A stretch of DNA of 60,998 nucleotides. It comes from Paenibacillus ehimensis NBRC 15659. Its GTDB lineage: Bacteria; Bacillota; Bacilli; Paenibacillales; NBRC-103111. The position numbers and the translations under genes are program-made. The DNA is taken from assembly GCF_004000785.1 (NCBI RefSeq), contig NZ_BILX01000038.1, positions 1-60,998 of the forward strand, given 5' to 3'. Under the pieces are notes generated by a model. It worked only from the letters and a program-made list of their open reading frames with translations, ran no database searches and had not been told where the DNA came from. Positions 45,322 to 54,118 of this stretch are shown here, piece after piece. Position 1 is the first letter of the stretch, and each line of letters begins with the position of its first letter.

Positions 45322-48300
45322 CTAATTGATAAAGCTTGCTTTGATTAAGAAACGCTTCAGCATCACCGCAGATTGAGCCCGCGTTGCGAGTCCGTCCGCT
45401 TCGAGCGTCTCCACCGTCATTCCGTTCATCAGACCGGCATGAATCGCAGCCGCTACTTCGGCCTTCGCCCAGCCCAAGCTGCCGGCGTCCTTAAACGGAG
45501 CCAACACCTCGCTCTGCTTCTCCTGCGATACCTGTATCTCCAATCCTGCATAAGACATGGCGCGGATCAGCATAGCCGCTTGCTCTTCACGCTTAATTTG
45601 TCGGTCCGGACGGAACGAACCGTCCTCATATCCGCTGATGAGGCCCGCCGCCGCTGCGGCCGCTACATCCTCCGCATACCAGGCCCCGGCAGCCACATCG
45701 CTGAACCCGCCTTGCGCCGTCACTGGACCGAGGCCCAATGCGCGGACAAGCAGCGCTGCGAATTCCGACCGGGTAATCGGGCGATCGCCTTCGAAACGGT
45801 TGTCGCTAATCCCTTCAACTACAAGCTTATTGGCGAGCAGTTCAACGTCCGCTTGCGCCCAGTGATTAGCCATATCCGCAAAGCTTTTGTTCATTTCGAT
45901 AATGGCGTACGTACCGTTCCCGCTCCGCTTCAAGGTCGCTGCTGTTTGTCCGTTTCTCGTTTCGAACAGAGTCGGGACGAACCGGACCCGTTTCGTGACC
46001 GGGTCATAGAGCACTCCGGTCGCTTTGGACCGGTCCACGGCTTTGCCAAGGAGCAGCTGATAAGCTGCCGGTGCGGGCCCGAACGATACCGGCACAGTAC
46101 GGCCTCCTTTGTTTACCGCCTCAACCGAGAGATGGATGCCGTCCGCAACAGTTGCGCCGTTCGCGGCCAGCTTGACTTCATCGCGTTCGCCGGCGCTTAA
46201 TTTTTTGATTGTAAAACGGATGGAGAGGTCGCTTACCGCCGAGCCAAGCTGCTGAGCCAAAGCTTCCAGCTTCAGTGCATCCAAAGGAAGCGTATACCGG
46301 CCGCTGTCTCCAATGACTGCGAGCGTCGCGCCGTTTTTGCGGATCGCATCGGACAGGCCTGCCGCTGGCAGCTCCAACTGATCGCCGGTAAATTTCACTT
46401 CAACGCCGGCGTTGTTACGGAACGCTTCCTTCAGCGCGTCAGCGGCTACTTTACCGCCGCTTGCTTCAACGACCGAACCCGGCTTGGCCGCAGAAACATC
46501 GTGCTTGCCTGAACCTTCCGCCGGCTTCCCGCCGGTGCTGTCGGTGCTGCTGCTATCGTCATCGCTGTCGCTGCCTCCGCCGTTGTCGCCTCCGCCGTTG
46601 TCACCTCCGCCGTCGTTCCCGCCGCCGTTGTTCCCTCCGCCGTTGTTCCCGCCGCCGTTGTCGCCTCCGCCGTTGTTCCCTCCGCCGTTGTTCCCTCCGC
46701 CGTTGTTCCCGCCGCCGTTGTTGCCACCGCCGCCGTTCCCACCGCCGTTGTTCCCGCCGCCCTTCACTTCAAACGTAACGGGCTGCGTATACAGATCGTA
46801 CTTGCTGCTTGCATCCATCGACGCCGTATATCTTAACAAAGCGTGCGCCGTTCCTGTTTTTTTGGCCGTTACCTTGCCTCCGTTCACGTCCACGACATCT
46901 TGTCCGTCCAGCAGGATAATCTCAGGAGTGACGTCCGTTTTCTCGCGGGCGTAGGAATATACTTGCGCCGTGACGGCTGCACTTTCATTTTGAGCCAGGA
47001 CATAGTTTTCCTTCTCCGGAAGAAGCGAGGCTGCCCAGTTTTTCGAGTAGCTTGCATAGTCGGTGGTCAAGCCGTAAGCGCCCATCGCAAACATGCTCTT
47101 GTAGTCTTTCTCGCTATTGATCGTCCACGGGGAGATAAAAATGCCCCGGTGCTTGGCCGCTTCCATATAGTCCTTCTTCAGTCCGGTATACCCTACGTTA
47201 TACGTGACGTTCTGCTTCTGAACGATCTTCAACGTTTCGCGCAGCGACTTGTTGACATTCGAGGTATCGAAGCCGCTGTGCAGCAGCCCTAGCGGCATTC
47301 CCGGCATTTGCTCGGCGAACCGCTTCAACTGATTCGGATCGAATGACATCACGTTGAGCAGGTGCTCCGCGTTCTTCTCCTTGATCAGCTTTACTAGTAC
47401 GTCGACGGCGCGGGGATTGCTAGTTTTAATTTCAGCGTAAATCATAATGCCGCGTCTTTTGGCCAGCTCGATCTGCTCGTCCAGTGTCGGCACTTTCGTT
47501 TCCCGATAGCCCGGCTTCGGCTTGCTCGCGTTAAGCGCCTTGATCTGCTCCAGCGTATGCTCCTCAACCTTGCCGAACCCGCTCGTCGTATTCTGAAGAA
47601 CGGCGTCGTGAATAATGACCAGATGATCGTCCGTCGTCACGTACATGTCGTTCTCGATAAAGTCGGACCCGTAATCGACGGCAAGCTCGTTGCTCTCGAG
47701 CGTATTCTCGGGAGCCTCCGACGGAATGCCGCGGTGGCCGATCACATACGGCTTGCGGACCAGCGTCGTCTGGTTCGAATACACTTTCAGCGCATCGAAG
47801 GCCGCCGCCGGGGAATCGGTCACGATGCCGTTCGTTCCGGCCGTGATCAGCCGGTGGATGGACACGTTTTTGTCCGCTGCGCCTGCCGTTTCCTTAGCCC
47901 ACACCCCGATCAGCCGCTGCTGCAAATAAGCGACATTGCCGATCGAAGCCGCGCGCTGGGGCAGGATCGCGATTTTCGCCTGATGGACCGTTGTGTTTCT
48001 GCGAATATCGAGCAGGCTTTCCGGTGTCAGGTTATCTATTCCGCTGTAATCCACGATGCCCCGGATCATCGGGTACGCCGTTCTTACCCGTTTGACCAGC
48101 TCGCCGCGGTCCGAGACGACGAAAGCGTCCTCCAGCTCGGTCCGCTGCACATAGTCGGTCAGCTTATCGGCGGCTTGCTCGTCCTTCACATAAAACGCCG
48201 GAATCATCCGGTTGCCGAGCGAAGCCATCGCCTCATCCAAGCTGCCGAGCTCGCTCGCGCCCGCCGGGTCGGTCACCTTCAACTCTCGATTCACATGCAG

Positions 48301-50925
48301 AATCACCGTCGCAGGCAGGGTGGGCCCGTTCAAGCTTGCCAAATCCGCTGCGCTGCGGACCTCCTTGACAACGGACGGCGCAAGCGAAATTTTCGTCTCC
48401 GGCTCGGTTACGTTCACGAAGCGGTCCGTCGGCATCGGCGGCAGCGTCTCCTGCTGCAGCGTAATCCGGAGGTTGTCCACTTTCATCCTGCTGCCGTTCG
48501 CCTGCAACCCGATTCCGCCCTTGGCATAAGCGGAAGCCGCGTCGGTATCGACGATCACGCGCTTGTCGATCAGCTCCTGCACCCGGTTGCCGTAGGCTTT
48601 GACCGTGTAACGGTACATTTTGGCCGGATCGATCGCCTCGCTGTTCGAGCCGCGATCCGTGACGTTCCAGGCGTTCGCCGGGGTACGCTCGGCGAATTCG
48701 ACGCCGTTGGAAGCCGTCGCGTCTTTGCGGACCGCCATTTGGTAATAAGGGTAATCGTCATTTTGGATACGGAACATGATCGAATGCCATCTCGCCGCAT
48801 CGTTGGCCGACAGATGGGTGACATCCGCTTCGATTTTGTAGTTGCCGAACAGCTTCAGATGGTCCGGAAGCAGCACGCGCGACGGGTTGTCCGGGGCGGC
48901 GCCCGCATTCAACTCGAAGGCGCCGGCTTTCACGACGGCCGCACCGGGCGTCGTGCCTTCGATTCTCGTCCAGCCTGGCGGCAGCGCACCGTCCGGCAAA
49001 GCGTCGAAGTTTTCCTCGTACAGCACGTACTCTGCATCGCCCGCTTCTTTGGCTACAACGAGGAACGAAACCGTAGCGCTGTCGATGGAAGCGGTCAGCT
49101 TGTGGACGCCTTTTTGCTTGACATGGATCTTGCCGTTCTCTACCTCAATCCCGCCGCTGCCGGAGCTCCAAGTCAAACGGTCGCCGGTTAGCGTGCCGGA
49201 GGTAAAATCGCTAAGCTCCGATTGAAATACGATGGATTCTAAACCGATCGTTTCGCCTGTCGTTCCCAGCACATAGCCTTCGCTATGCTTGAGCGAAACC
49301 ACCTTTGCCCCCACGGCCGACGGTGTAACCGTAACCTCCTGCGCAGCTTCGGCATTGGCGTAAATCGAATGAATCGTCGCTTTACCCGCTTTGACCGGGT
49401 ACAGCTTGCCATCCAAGATTCTAATCGTGCTCTCGTCCGACGAATACAGCTTGAGCCGATCGCTATAGACCGCTTCCGTGACGCCGTCCGAGAAGTAGAC
49501 GCTGCCGGTCACGCTCAGCGGTCCGGTCAGCGCTTCCATCGTCGGCGGGATCGCCAGATCGAGCCGGTCGGCCGTGATCCGAGTGACCTTCACGTTATCG
49601 AACGACACTTTGCTCTGGTCGGCCTGCAGGCCGATTTTGCCGCGTTCCAGCAGCACATTCGGACTCAGGGTCTTGTCGGTCAGCAGCGTAAAGTCCGAAT
49701 CGCTCTTCGCCTTGATATATTCCTTGACATTGTTGTCAAAAACCCGGACCTTCATCGTGTAATCGTTATTCAAGGCGAGCGGCTTCCACATCCCGCTGGC
49801 CGGCGTTGGATTGAACCAACCGTTATCCGGCTTCCGGTAGGCGATTTCGTAGGTGCCGTTTTGCCTGATCGCCATCTGGTTGTAAGGAGCTTTGCCGCTG
49901 GCCGCTCCACGGAACATGAGGGATGCCCAGCGTCCCGCATCCAGCACCTTCTCGAACCGGACGTCCGCTTCAATGACGTAGTTGTCCCACTGCACCGGCG
50001 CGATTGCCCGGCCTTGCTTGCCTGACGCGCTTCCGTCGAATACCATCCTTCCGTTGCCATAGGTATCCTGCTCGACCGTAAACGGAGGGCTTCCCGCATT
50101 CACGTCGGAGATCCAGCCGACTGGGAGCTGGCCTGACGGATCTCCGTCAAACGTCTCGTGCAAAAGCACCGGATTCACCGCTCCGGTCACCGGATGGCCG
50201 TCGTCCAGCGTTACGGTGCCGTACCCGGACGTGTCGTTCCAGAACGATGTGGTGTTATAAGCGCTCCAATAGCTCGACCTTTGCTTTGCAGGGTCGGCGG
50301 CATCGTACCGGTCGGTCGTTCCGACCTCTAAGCCGAACTGCTTGTTCCGCCTCGGGTCAAGCTGGAGCATATCCCACGGCACGGCCGCTTCAAGCGTCCA
50401 GCCGCTGCCGGTCGTGCGGATGGCGCGCAGTATTTTTTTCTCGTCCTTGCCGCTATGATTATTCAGCGCCGCGCCGAAATGAAATTCCGGGGTCGTCGAG
50501 CCCGGCTGGTAGACAAATCCGACCTGCATATCCTCGCTTGCGAACGGAGCCGAGCGGTGATTCGTCGGATCGAAAAACAAATTGATGTTATCCTGCTCGA
50601 ACCAATAGCCCGCTCCATTAGAGACCAGCGTATCGTCGTCAGCCTTCACGCCGATATAGAGATATTGATTATCCCATAGGAGACCGAATGTGGACTCCTT
50701 AAAGACGCCGTCCCCTGTGCGGACGCTCAATGGCTGGTCGATGCTCCAGACGGAATCGTCGAGCTGCCCGTCAATGACGGGAGCATTCTTGGTCTTTTTG
50801 GCGATCATGGATTTCCGTCCCGCGTCGGCGGCTTCGGCTTGCCCCGGAACAAGACCGACCGGAATCGTCCCGCTAAGCAATGCGATAATAAGAAATACGT
50901 AGAACGATTTGGCATGACGTATCAT
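45322..50925 (-). CDS. Giant SLH-anchored glycerophosphodiester phosphodiesterase
   Basis: 1,867 residues. Order: signal peptide (~1-33); CBM9-like sugar-binding domain (~40-250, VIDGQLDDSVW and LLWDNQYLYIGVKADDD); two LamG-like jelly rolls (~260-450 and ~640-830) separated by an Ig-like Big domain; a degenerate GDPD-like barrel (~870-1050); an active-looking GDPD domain (~1058-1320) with VIGHRGIPSEAPENT, FIENDMYVTTDDHLVIIHD and YAEIKTSN; a GGGNN linker (~1388-1455); an unassigned domain; and three SLH repeats (~1678-1865, e.g. ADMANHWAQADVELL, ITRSEFAALLVRALG). SLH repeats bind pyruvylated wall polymer, so the enzyme is exposed on the surface. It may cleave teichoic-acid or phospholipid glycerophosphodiesters. 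AAAGGA lies 12 bases before the ATG. Confidence 0.93.
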   Translation of the reverse strand: MIRHAKSFYVFLIIALLSGTIPVGLVPGQAEAADAGRKSMIAKKTKNAPVIDGQLDDSVWSIDQPLSVRTGDGVFKESTFGLLWDNQYLYIGVKADDDTLVSNGAGYWFEQDNINLFFDPTNHRSAPFASEDMQVGFVYQPGSTTPEFHFGAALNNHSGKDEKKILRAIRTTGSGWTLEAAVPWDMLQLDPRRNKQFGLEVGTTDRYDAADPAKQRSSYWSAYNTTSFWNDTSGYGTVTLDDGHPVTGAVNPVLLHETFDGDPSGQLPVGWISDVNAGSPPFTVEQDTYGNGRMVFDGSASGKQGRAIAPVQWDNYVIEADVRFEKVLDAGRWASLMFRGAASGKAPYNQMAIRQNGTYEIAYRKPDNGWFNPTPASGMWKPLALNNDYTMKVRVFDNNVKEYIKAKSDSDFTLLTDKTLSPNVLLERGKIGLQADQSKVSFDNVKVTRITADRLDLAIPPTMEALTGPLSVTGSVYFSDGVTEAVYSDRLKLYSSDESTIRILDGKLYPVKAGKATIHSIYANAEAAQEVTVTPSAVGAKVVSLKHSEGYVLGTTGETIGLESIVFQSELSDFTSGTLTGDRLTWSSGSGGIEVENGKIHVKQKGVHKLTASIDSATVSFLVVAKEAGDAEYVLYEENFDALPDGALPPGWTRIEGTTPGAAVVKAGAFELNAGAAPDNPSRVLLPDHLKLFGNYKIEADVTHLSANDAARWHSIMFRIQNDDYPYYQMAVRKDATASNGVEFAERTPANAWNVTDRGSNSEAIDPAKMYRYTVKAYGNRVQELIDKRVIVDTDAASAYAKGGIGLQANGSRMKVDNLRITLQQETLPPMPTDRFVNVTEPETKISLAPSVVKEVRSAADLASLNGPTLPATVILHVNRELKVTDPAGASELGSLDEAMASLGNRMIPAFYVKDEQAADKLTDYVQRTELEDAFVVSDRGELVKRVRTAYPMIRGIVDYSGIDNLTPESLLDIRRNTTVHQAKIAILPQRAASIGNVAYLQQRLIGVWAKETAGAADKNVSIHRLITAGTNGIVTDSPAAAFDALKVYSNQTTLVRKPYVIGHRGIPSEAPENTLESNELAVDYGSDFIENDMYVTTDDHLVIIHDAVLQNTTSGFGKVEEHTLEQIKALNASKPKPGYRETKVPTLDEQIELAKRRGIMIYAEIKTSNPRAVDVLVKLIKEKNAEHLLNVMSFDPNQLKRFAEQMPGMPLGLLHSGFDTSNVNKSLRETLKIVQKQNVTYNVGYTGLKKDYMEAAKHRGIFISPWTINSEKDYKSMFAMGAYGLTTDYASYSKNWAASLLPEKENYVLAQNESAAVTAQVYSYAREKTDVTPEIILLDGQDVVDVNGGKVTAKKTGTAHALLRYTASMDASSKYDLYTQPVTFEVKGGGNNGGGNGGGGNNGGGNNGGGNNGGGNNGGGDNGGGNNGGGNNGGGNDGGGDNGGGDNGGGSDSDDDSSSTDSTGGKPAEGSGKHDVSAAKPGSVVEASGGKVAADALKEAFRNNAGVEVKFTGDQLELPAAGLSDAIRKNGATLAVIGDSGRYTLPLDALKLEALAQQLGSAVSDLSIRFTIKKLSAGERDEVKLAANGATVADGIHLSVEAVNKGGRTVPVSFGPAPAAYQLLLGKAVDRSKATGVLYDPVTKRVRFVPTLFETRNGQTAATLKRSGNGTYAIIEMNKSFADMANHWAQADVELLANKLVVEGISDNRFEGDRPITRSEFAALLVRALGLGPVTAQGGFSDVAAGAWYAEDVAAAAAAGLISGYEDGSFRPDRQIKREEQAAMLIRAMSYAGLEIQVSQEKQSEVLAPFKDAGSLGWAKAEVAAAIHAGLMNGMTVETLEADGLATRAQSAVMLKRFLIKASFIN
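46560..46765 (-). repeat. Tandem coding repeat for a Gly-Gly-Gly-Asn-Asn linker
   Basis: About thirteen imperfect copies of a 15-base unit (GGCGGCGGGAACAAC on the minus strand, with GAC or GAT variants) encode GGGNN/GGGDN repeats. The unit length and its near identity make it prone to slippage, so linker length may vary between strains. Confidence 0.9.
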
Positions 50926-51042
50926 TGTGGATTCTGTCCTTTCCTATCGTCTTGGTAGGTTATTACGGTCCCGCTTCTGCTTCGGACCGACTCCAGGCAA
51001 CATCCGGTTCGGTATGCACAACCCCCTTCTTGGGAAAATGAC

Positions 51043-51116
51043 AAAAAACCCTTCTATCCATCAAACAGAGGGGGCGCGCCGAACCGGCGCCTCCGTTTGC
51101 TGCATAAAAGGGTTTT
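51043..51116 (-). terminator. Long terminator hairpin after the second binding-protein gene
   Basis: On the minus strand AAAACCCTT pairs with AAGGGTTTT around an inner stem GGAGGCGCCGG / CGGCGCGCCCCC-like, ending in TTTTTTG. It lies 111 bases past the stop at 51227 and is followed by the 117-base region before the SLH-GDPD start, in which I see no gene. The rest of 50926-51226 holds nothing else I recognise. Confidence 0.7.
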
Positions 51117-51226
51117 CTCCTCGTCTCGTACCCTGCTTATTCGGCTGTCTTTACACTTCTTAATTGTACTGCGGTTTGTTATCGGAGCATCAAGCGCAAT
51201 TAAATAAATTGTAAACGAACCAACAC

Positions 51227-52219
51227 TTACTTTTGGTTCACGGACAAAATCGTTTCCGTCAAAATGTCCAGCTGCTTCTCCAGCGACAGTCCGTCCGAAA
51301 ACCAGAATTGCTTCAGATTAAGCAAATACACCCGATTGCCTTTAACCGCAGGAAGGTTTTTCCACAGCGAGTTGTCCATTAACTCCTTGGCCCGTTCCCC
51401 TCCGCCGTCCTCCTGATACACCGTAACAAACATATGGTCCGCGGCATATTCCGGAAGCACCTCTTGCGAGATATCCCGGCTCTTGCCCGGCTCGAACACG
51501 TCCTTCTTCACTTTGTCCGGCGGCGTTAACCCGAGCATGGCAAACAGATTGTACCCGGCCCGCTGATTTTTGTCCCAGACCCATAAATTTTTGGCCCAGA
51601 TTTCATACGATGCCGCTGTTTCCCCCGGACCAATGACCCCGGCCAGCTTCTGCTTCGCCTGCGCGGCCTTTTCCTTATAGCGCGCGATCCAGGCTTCCGC
51701 TTCCTTCTCCTTGCCGAGCATGCGGCCGAACGTGCGCACCTCTTCGAGCGGGTCCGATCCGGCGAAGCCTCCCCACGGGAAAGCGACCGTAGGCGCGATT
51801 TTGCCAAGCTTCTCGACCACTTCGGCCGGCAAATAGCTCGGCACAATAATTAAATCCGGCGCCAGCTCCAGCACCTTCTCGACGGAAACGTCTCCGACGT
51901 CCGCCACGCCGGCCAGCTCGTCCTTCAACTGCTCGGAGTTCTTCAACACGAGCGACCCTACGCCGACCGGCTTGACGCCAAGCGCCAGCAGGTCCCCTGC
52001 AAACTGAATGGCGACGATCCGCTGAGGGTTCGTCGGAATCTCGATCTCCCCGTTTTCCGCCTCGAATATTTTCGTCCCCGGCTTGCCCCCGGAGACCGCC
52101 CGTTCTCCTTCCGCACGCGAATGGTCCTCCGCCTTGCCGCTGCAAGCGGCGATAACGGCCGCCATCACGAATAAAAGCAGCCCTAGTCCTACCATCTGTC
52201 TGATACTGATGCGACGCAT
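51227..52219 (-). CDS. Iron-siderophore ABC substrate-binding lipoprotein, second
   Basis: 330 residues of the FecB/FeuA class III binding-protein fold. Lipobox IAAC at ~23-26. RIVAIQFAGDLLALGVKPVG and LELAPDLIIVPSYLPAEVVE mark the N-lobe, and SYEIWAKNLWVWDKNQRAGY and PEYAADHMFVTVY the C-lobe. The C-lobe is clearly paralogous to the sensor domain of the AraC fusion encoded just upstream, so both should bind the same ligand. GGAGGGGG precedes the ATG. A perfect Fur box is 20 bases upstream. No permease or ATPase gene accompanies it. Confidence 0.92.
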   Translation of the reverse strand: MRRISIRQMVGLGLLLFVMAAVIAACSGKAEDHSRAEGERAVSGGKPGTKIFEAENGEIEIPTNPQRIVAIQFAGDLLALGVKPVGVGSLVLKNSEQLKDELAGVADVGDVSVEKVLELAPDLIIVPSYLPAEVVEKLGKIAPTVAFPWGGFAGSDPLEEVRTFGRMLGKEKEAEAWIARYKEKAAQAKQKLAGVIGPGETAASYEIWAKNLWVWDKNQRAGYNLFAMLGLTPPDKVKKDVFEPGKSRDISQEVLPEYAADHMFVTVYQEDGGGERAKELMDNSLWKNLPAVKGNRVYLLNLKQFWFSDGLSLEKQLDILTETILSVNQK

Positions 52220-52238
52220 AGTCCCCCTCCGATGTCAA

Positions 52239-52253
52239 TGATAATCATTATCA
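52239..52253. promoter_or_regulatory. Fur box of the second binding-protein gene
   Basis: TGATAATCATTATCA, a perfect 7-1-7 Fur box, within AATGATAATCATTATCATT. It lies in the gap between the AraC-fusion stop and the lipoprotein ATG. Confidence 0.95.
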
Positions 52254-52332
52254 TTTTAAATCCCATCTCGTATTGTATCAGTCCAAGGCGGAATGACCAT
52301 ATCCAAAGATCATCATTTTTATGGACAAAAGG

Positions 52333-53928
52333 TCACCGAAGCGCGGACTTCAACAATTGTGTCTGAATTTCGAGCTGCTTTTCCAACGACAGCACGTCAA
52401 CGGAATGGATCATGTCCAGCTCTATCGCATATACCCGATTGCGCCGCACGGCAGGGAGCTGCTTCCATATGGCGCTTTCCATCACCTTTCCCGCGCTTTC
52501 GGCCCCGCCGTTCGCCGGGTATACGCTGATGAACATGTGATCGGCCGCGTAGTCCGGCAGCTCCTCAAGCGTAATTTTTTTCGGCCGGCCGATGTCCAGC
52601 ACGTCCCGCTTCACCTTCGCCGGAGGGGTGAACCCGAGCGTCTTGTATAAATTGTAGACGCCCCTTCCGTACGATTCGCACATAACCCAGAGGCAATCGG
52701 CCCAAATCTCATAGACGGCCGCCGTCTCATCCGGCCCGATAAGGCCGTTCAGCTCCGCCCGCGCCCGCTCCCCCTTCTCCTCGTACCGGGCAATGAACGC
52801 TTCCGCTTCCCGTCTCCGGTTCAGGATGTCCGCCAGCGACTTGAATCTCTCGAACGGGTCACCGCTATGAAACACAAGCGTCGGCGCGATCTTGTGCAGC
52901 TGCTCGATCATGCCGCGGTCCAGCCAGTCCGTCGCGATGATCAGCTCCGGCTTGAGCTGAAGCATCGGCTCCACGGAAGTGTAGCCGACATCGGGCGTAC
53001 CCGCCAGCTCCTCCCTCAGCAGCGCCAGGCTGCGCAGCCCTTGATTATACGAAGCGCCGAGCGGCTTGATGCCCAGAGCGAGCAAGTGTCCGACCAGGTC
53101 GTAGACGACGATTTTTTTCGGCTCGCGCACATAGCCCGTCGGTGACACGCCCACGACCTGCTTGAATTTGCGGCTCAGATAAAATCCGTCCGCATAGCCG
53201 ACATTGCGGGCAATGTCGTTCAGGCTTCCGCCTGTCAGCAGCAGCTGCTCCTTCGCCCGGTCGATCCGGATGCGGGCCAAATAGTCGGAGAAGCTGTAGC
53301 CGGTCTCCCGCTTGAACAGCATGGAAAAAAAGCGCGGATGAAAGCCGGTCATCTGCGCCAGCAGGTCCCGGCTGATTTCTTCGCGGTAATGCTTATGCAT
53401 ATAGTCGATGGCGAGCTCGATCCCTTTGCGCGACGGACGGATGTCCGTCTCCGAGTCCGGACGGCGGCCCGACGCCAGCAGGTGAAGCAGCTCGTACAGC
53501 AGCATCTCCTGCCGGAACGGCTCAGCCCCGGCGTCGCTGCTGCGGATCGCTCTCAGCTCCTTGACGAGCATCCCGCTCCGGTAAGGGGACTCGGGGCATA
53601 ACTTGCCGTCGGGAAGCCACGGGCTCCGCCTTTCTTCATACGCCGCTTGTCCCGCGGGCTGCGCCTCTTGACCGGGCGAAGCGAACATGCGGAACGAAAT
53701 CAAGTCCAGCAGCAGCCCGCTCCCGGGTGCAGCGCGGTATTCGATCATCCTCCCGGGGTTGCAGAACAGTACGGTGCCGGAATCCACCAGCATTCGCACC
53801 CCGTCGATGCTGAGCTCGCCTCTCCCCTCCGCAGCCGCAATAAAGGTATAGGAATCGATCAAACGTCTGTGCGCGTCATTCCCCGCCGACAGCCGCTCGA
53901 TATTCTTCATTTGATAAAGATCGCGCAT
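52333..53928 (-). CDS. AraC regulator fused to a siderophore-binding domain, second
   Basis: 531 residues from the ATG at 53928 (ATTGGAG upstream). A cupin-like N-terminus (~1-140) is followed by an AraC helix-turn-helix pair (~165-265; REEISRDLLAQMTGFHPRFF and LNDIARNVGYADGFYLSRKF) and a FeuA-like domain (~270-531). In that domain GPDETAAVYEIWADCLWV and LPDYAADHMFISVY match GPGETAASYEIWAKNLWV and LPEYAADHMFVTVY of the lipoprotein encoded 110 bases downstream. It should sense the same ferric siderophore and activate the lipoprotein gene. The open frame continues to 53976 but runs through the Fur box, so the later ATG is preferred. Confidence 0.92.
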   Translation of the reverse strand: MRDLYQMKNIERLSAGNDAHRRLIDSYTFIAAAEGRGELSIDGVRMLVDSGTVLFCNPGRMIEYRAAPGSGLLLDLISFRMFASPGQEAQPAGQAAYEERRSPWLPDGKLCPESPYRSGMLVKELRAIRSSDAGAEPFRQEMLLYELLHLLASGRRPDSETDIRPSRKGIELAIDYMHKHYREEISRDLLAQMTGFHPRFFSMLFKRETGYSFSDYLARIRIDRAKEQLLLTGGSLNDIARNVGYADGFYLSRKFKQVVGVSPTGYVREPKKIVVYDLVGHLLALGIKPLGASYNQGLRSLALLREELAGTPDVGYTSVEPMLQLKPELIIATDWLDRGMIEQLHKIAPTLVFHSGDPFERFKSLADILNRRREAEAFIARYEEKGERARAELNGLIGPDETAAVYEIWADCLWVMCESYGRGVYNLYKTLGFTPPAKVKRDVLDIGRPKKITLEELPDYAADHMFISVYPANGGAESAGKVMESAIWKQLPAVRRNRVYAIELDMIHSVDVLSLEKQLEIQTQLLKSALR

Positions 53929-53954
53929 CCGTTTTTTCGCTCCAATTTCGCTAT

Positions 53955-53975
53955 TGATAACGATTATTATTATCA
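53955..53975. promoter_or_regulatory. Fur box of the second AraC-fusion gene
   Basis: A 21-base palindromic stretch from TGATAACGAT to TTATTATCA contains two overlapping 7-1-7 half-matches. It lies 27 bases upstream of the preferred ATG and covers the region of the promoter. Confidence 0.85.
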
Positions 53976-54072
53976 TTAAAGCTCATTATAAGGGATGCTC
54001 GCGAAGCTCTTCAACAGGTTACCGAAAAACGCGCGCATCGGCGGATAACCCCGCATCAGCCCAACAGAACCG

Positions 54073-54104
54073 AAAAGCCCGACAGGACTCCCTGTCAGGC
54101 TTTT
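54073..54104 (-). terminator. Terminator of the chitosanase gene
   Basis: AAAAGCCCGACAGG and CCTGTCAGGCTTTT form a 14-base stem with one mismatch and a 4-base loop; it can act on both strands. Confidence 0.88.
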
Positions 54105-54118
54105 CGCTGTAGTTCTTC

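Noticed and set aside
46560..46765. Possible CRISPR or intergenic tandem repeat
   Set aside because: The 15-base unit is in frame and encodes GGGNN; there are no unique spacers.
47557..49191. 544-codon open frame on the plus strand
   Set aside because: Antisense to the SLH-GDPD gene, which has clear domains.
51043..51116. Inverted-repeat transposable element
   Set aside because: The hairpin is followed by a T-run and placed after a gene end, as a terminator is; no target duplication or second copy was noticed.
53929..53976. N-terminal extension of the second AraC fusion
   Set aside because: The added 16 codons consist of the Fur box itself and there is no ribosome site before it.
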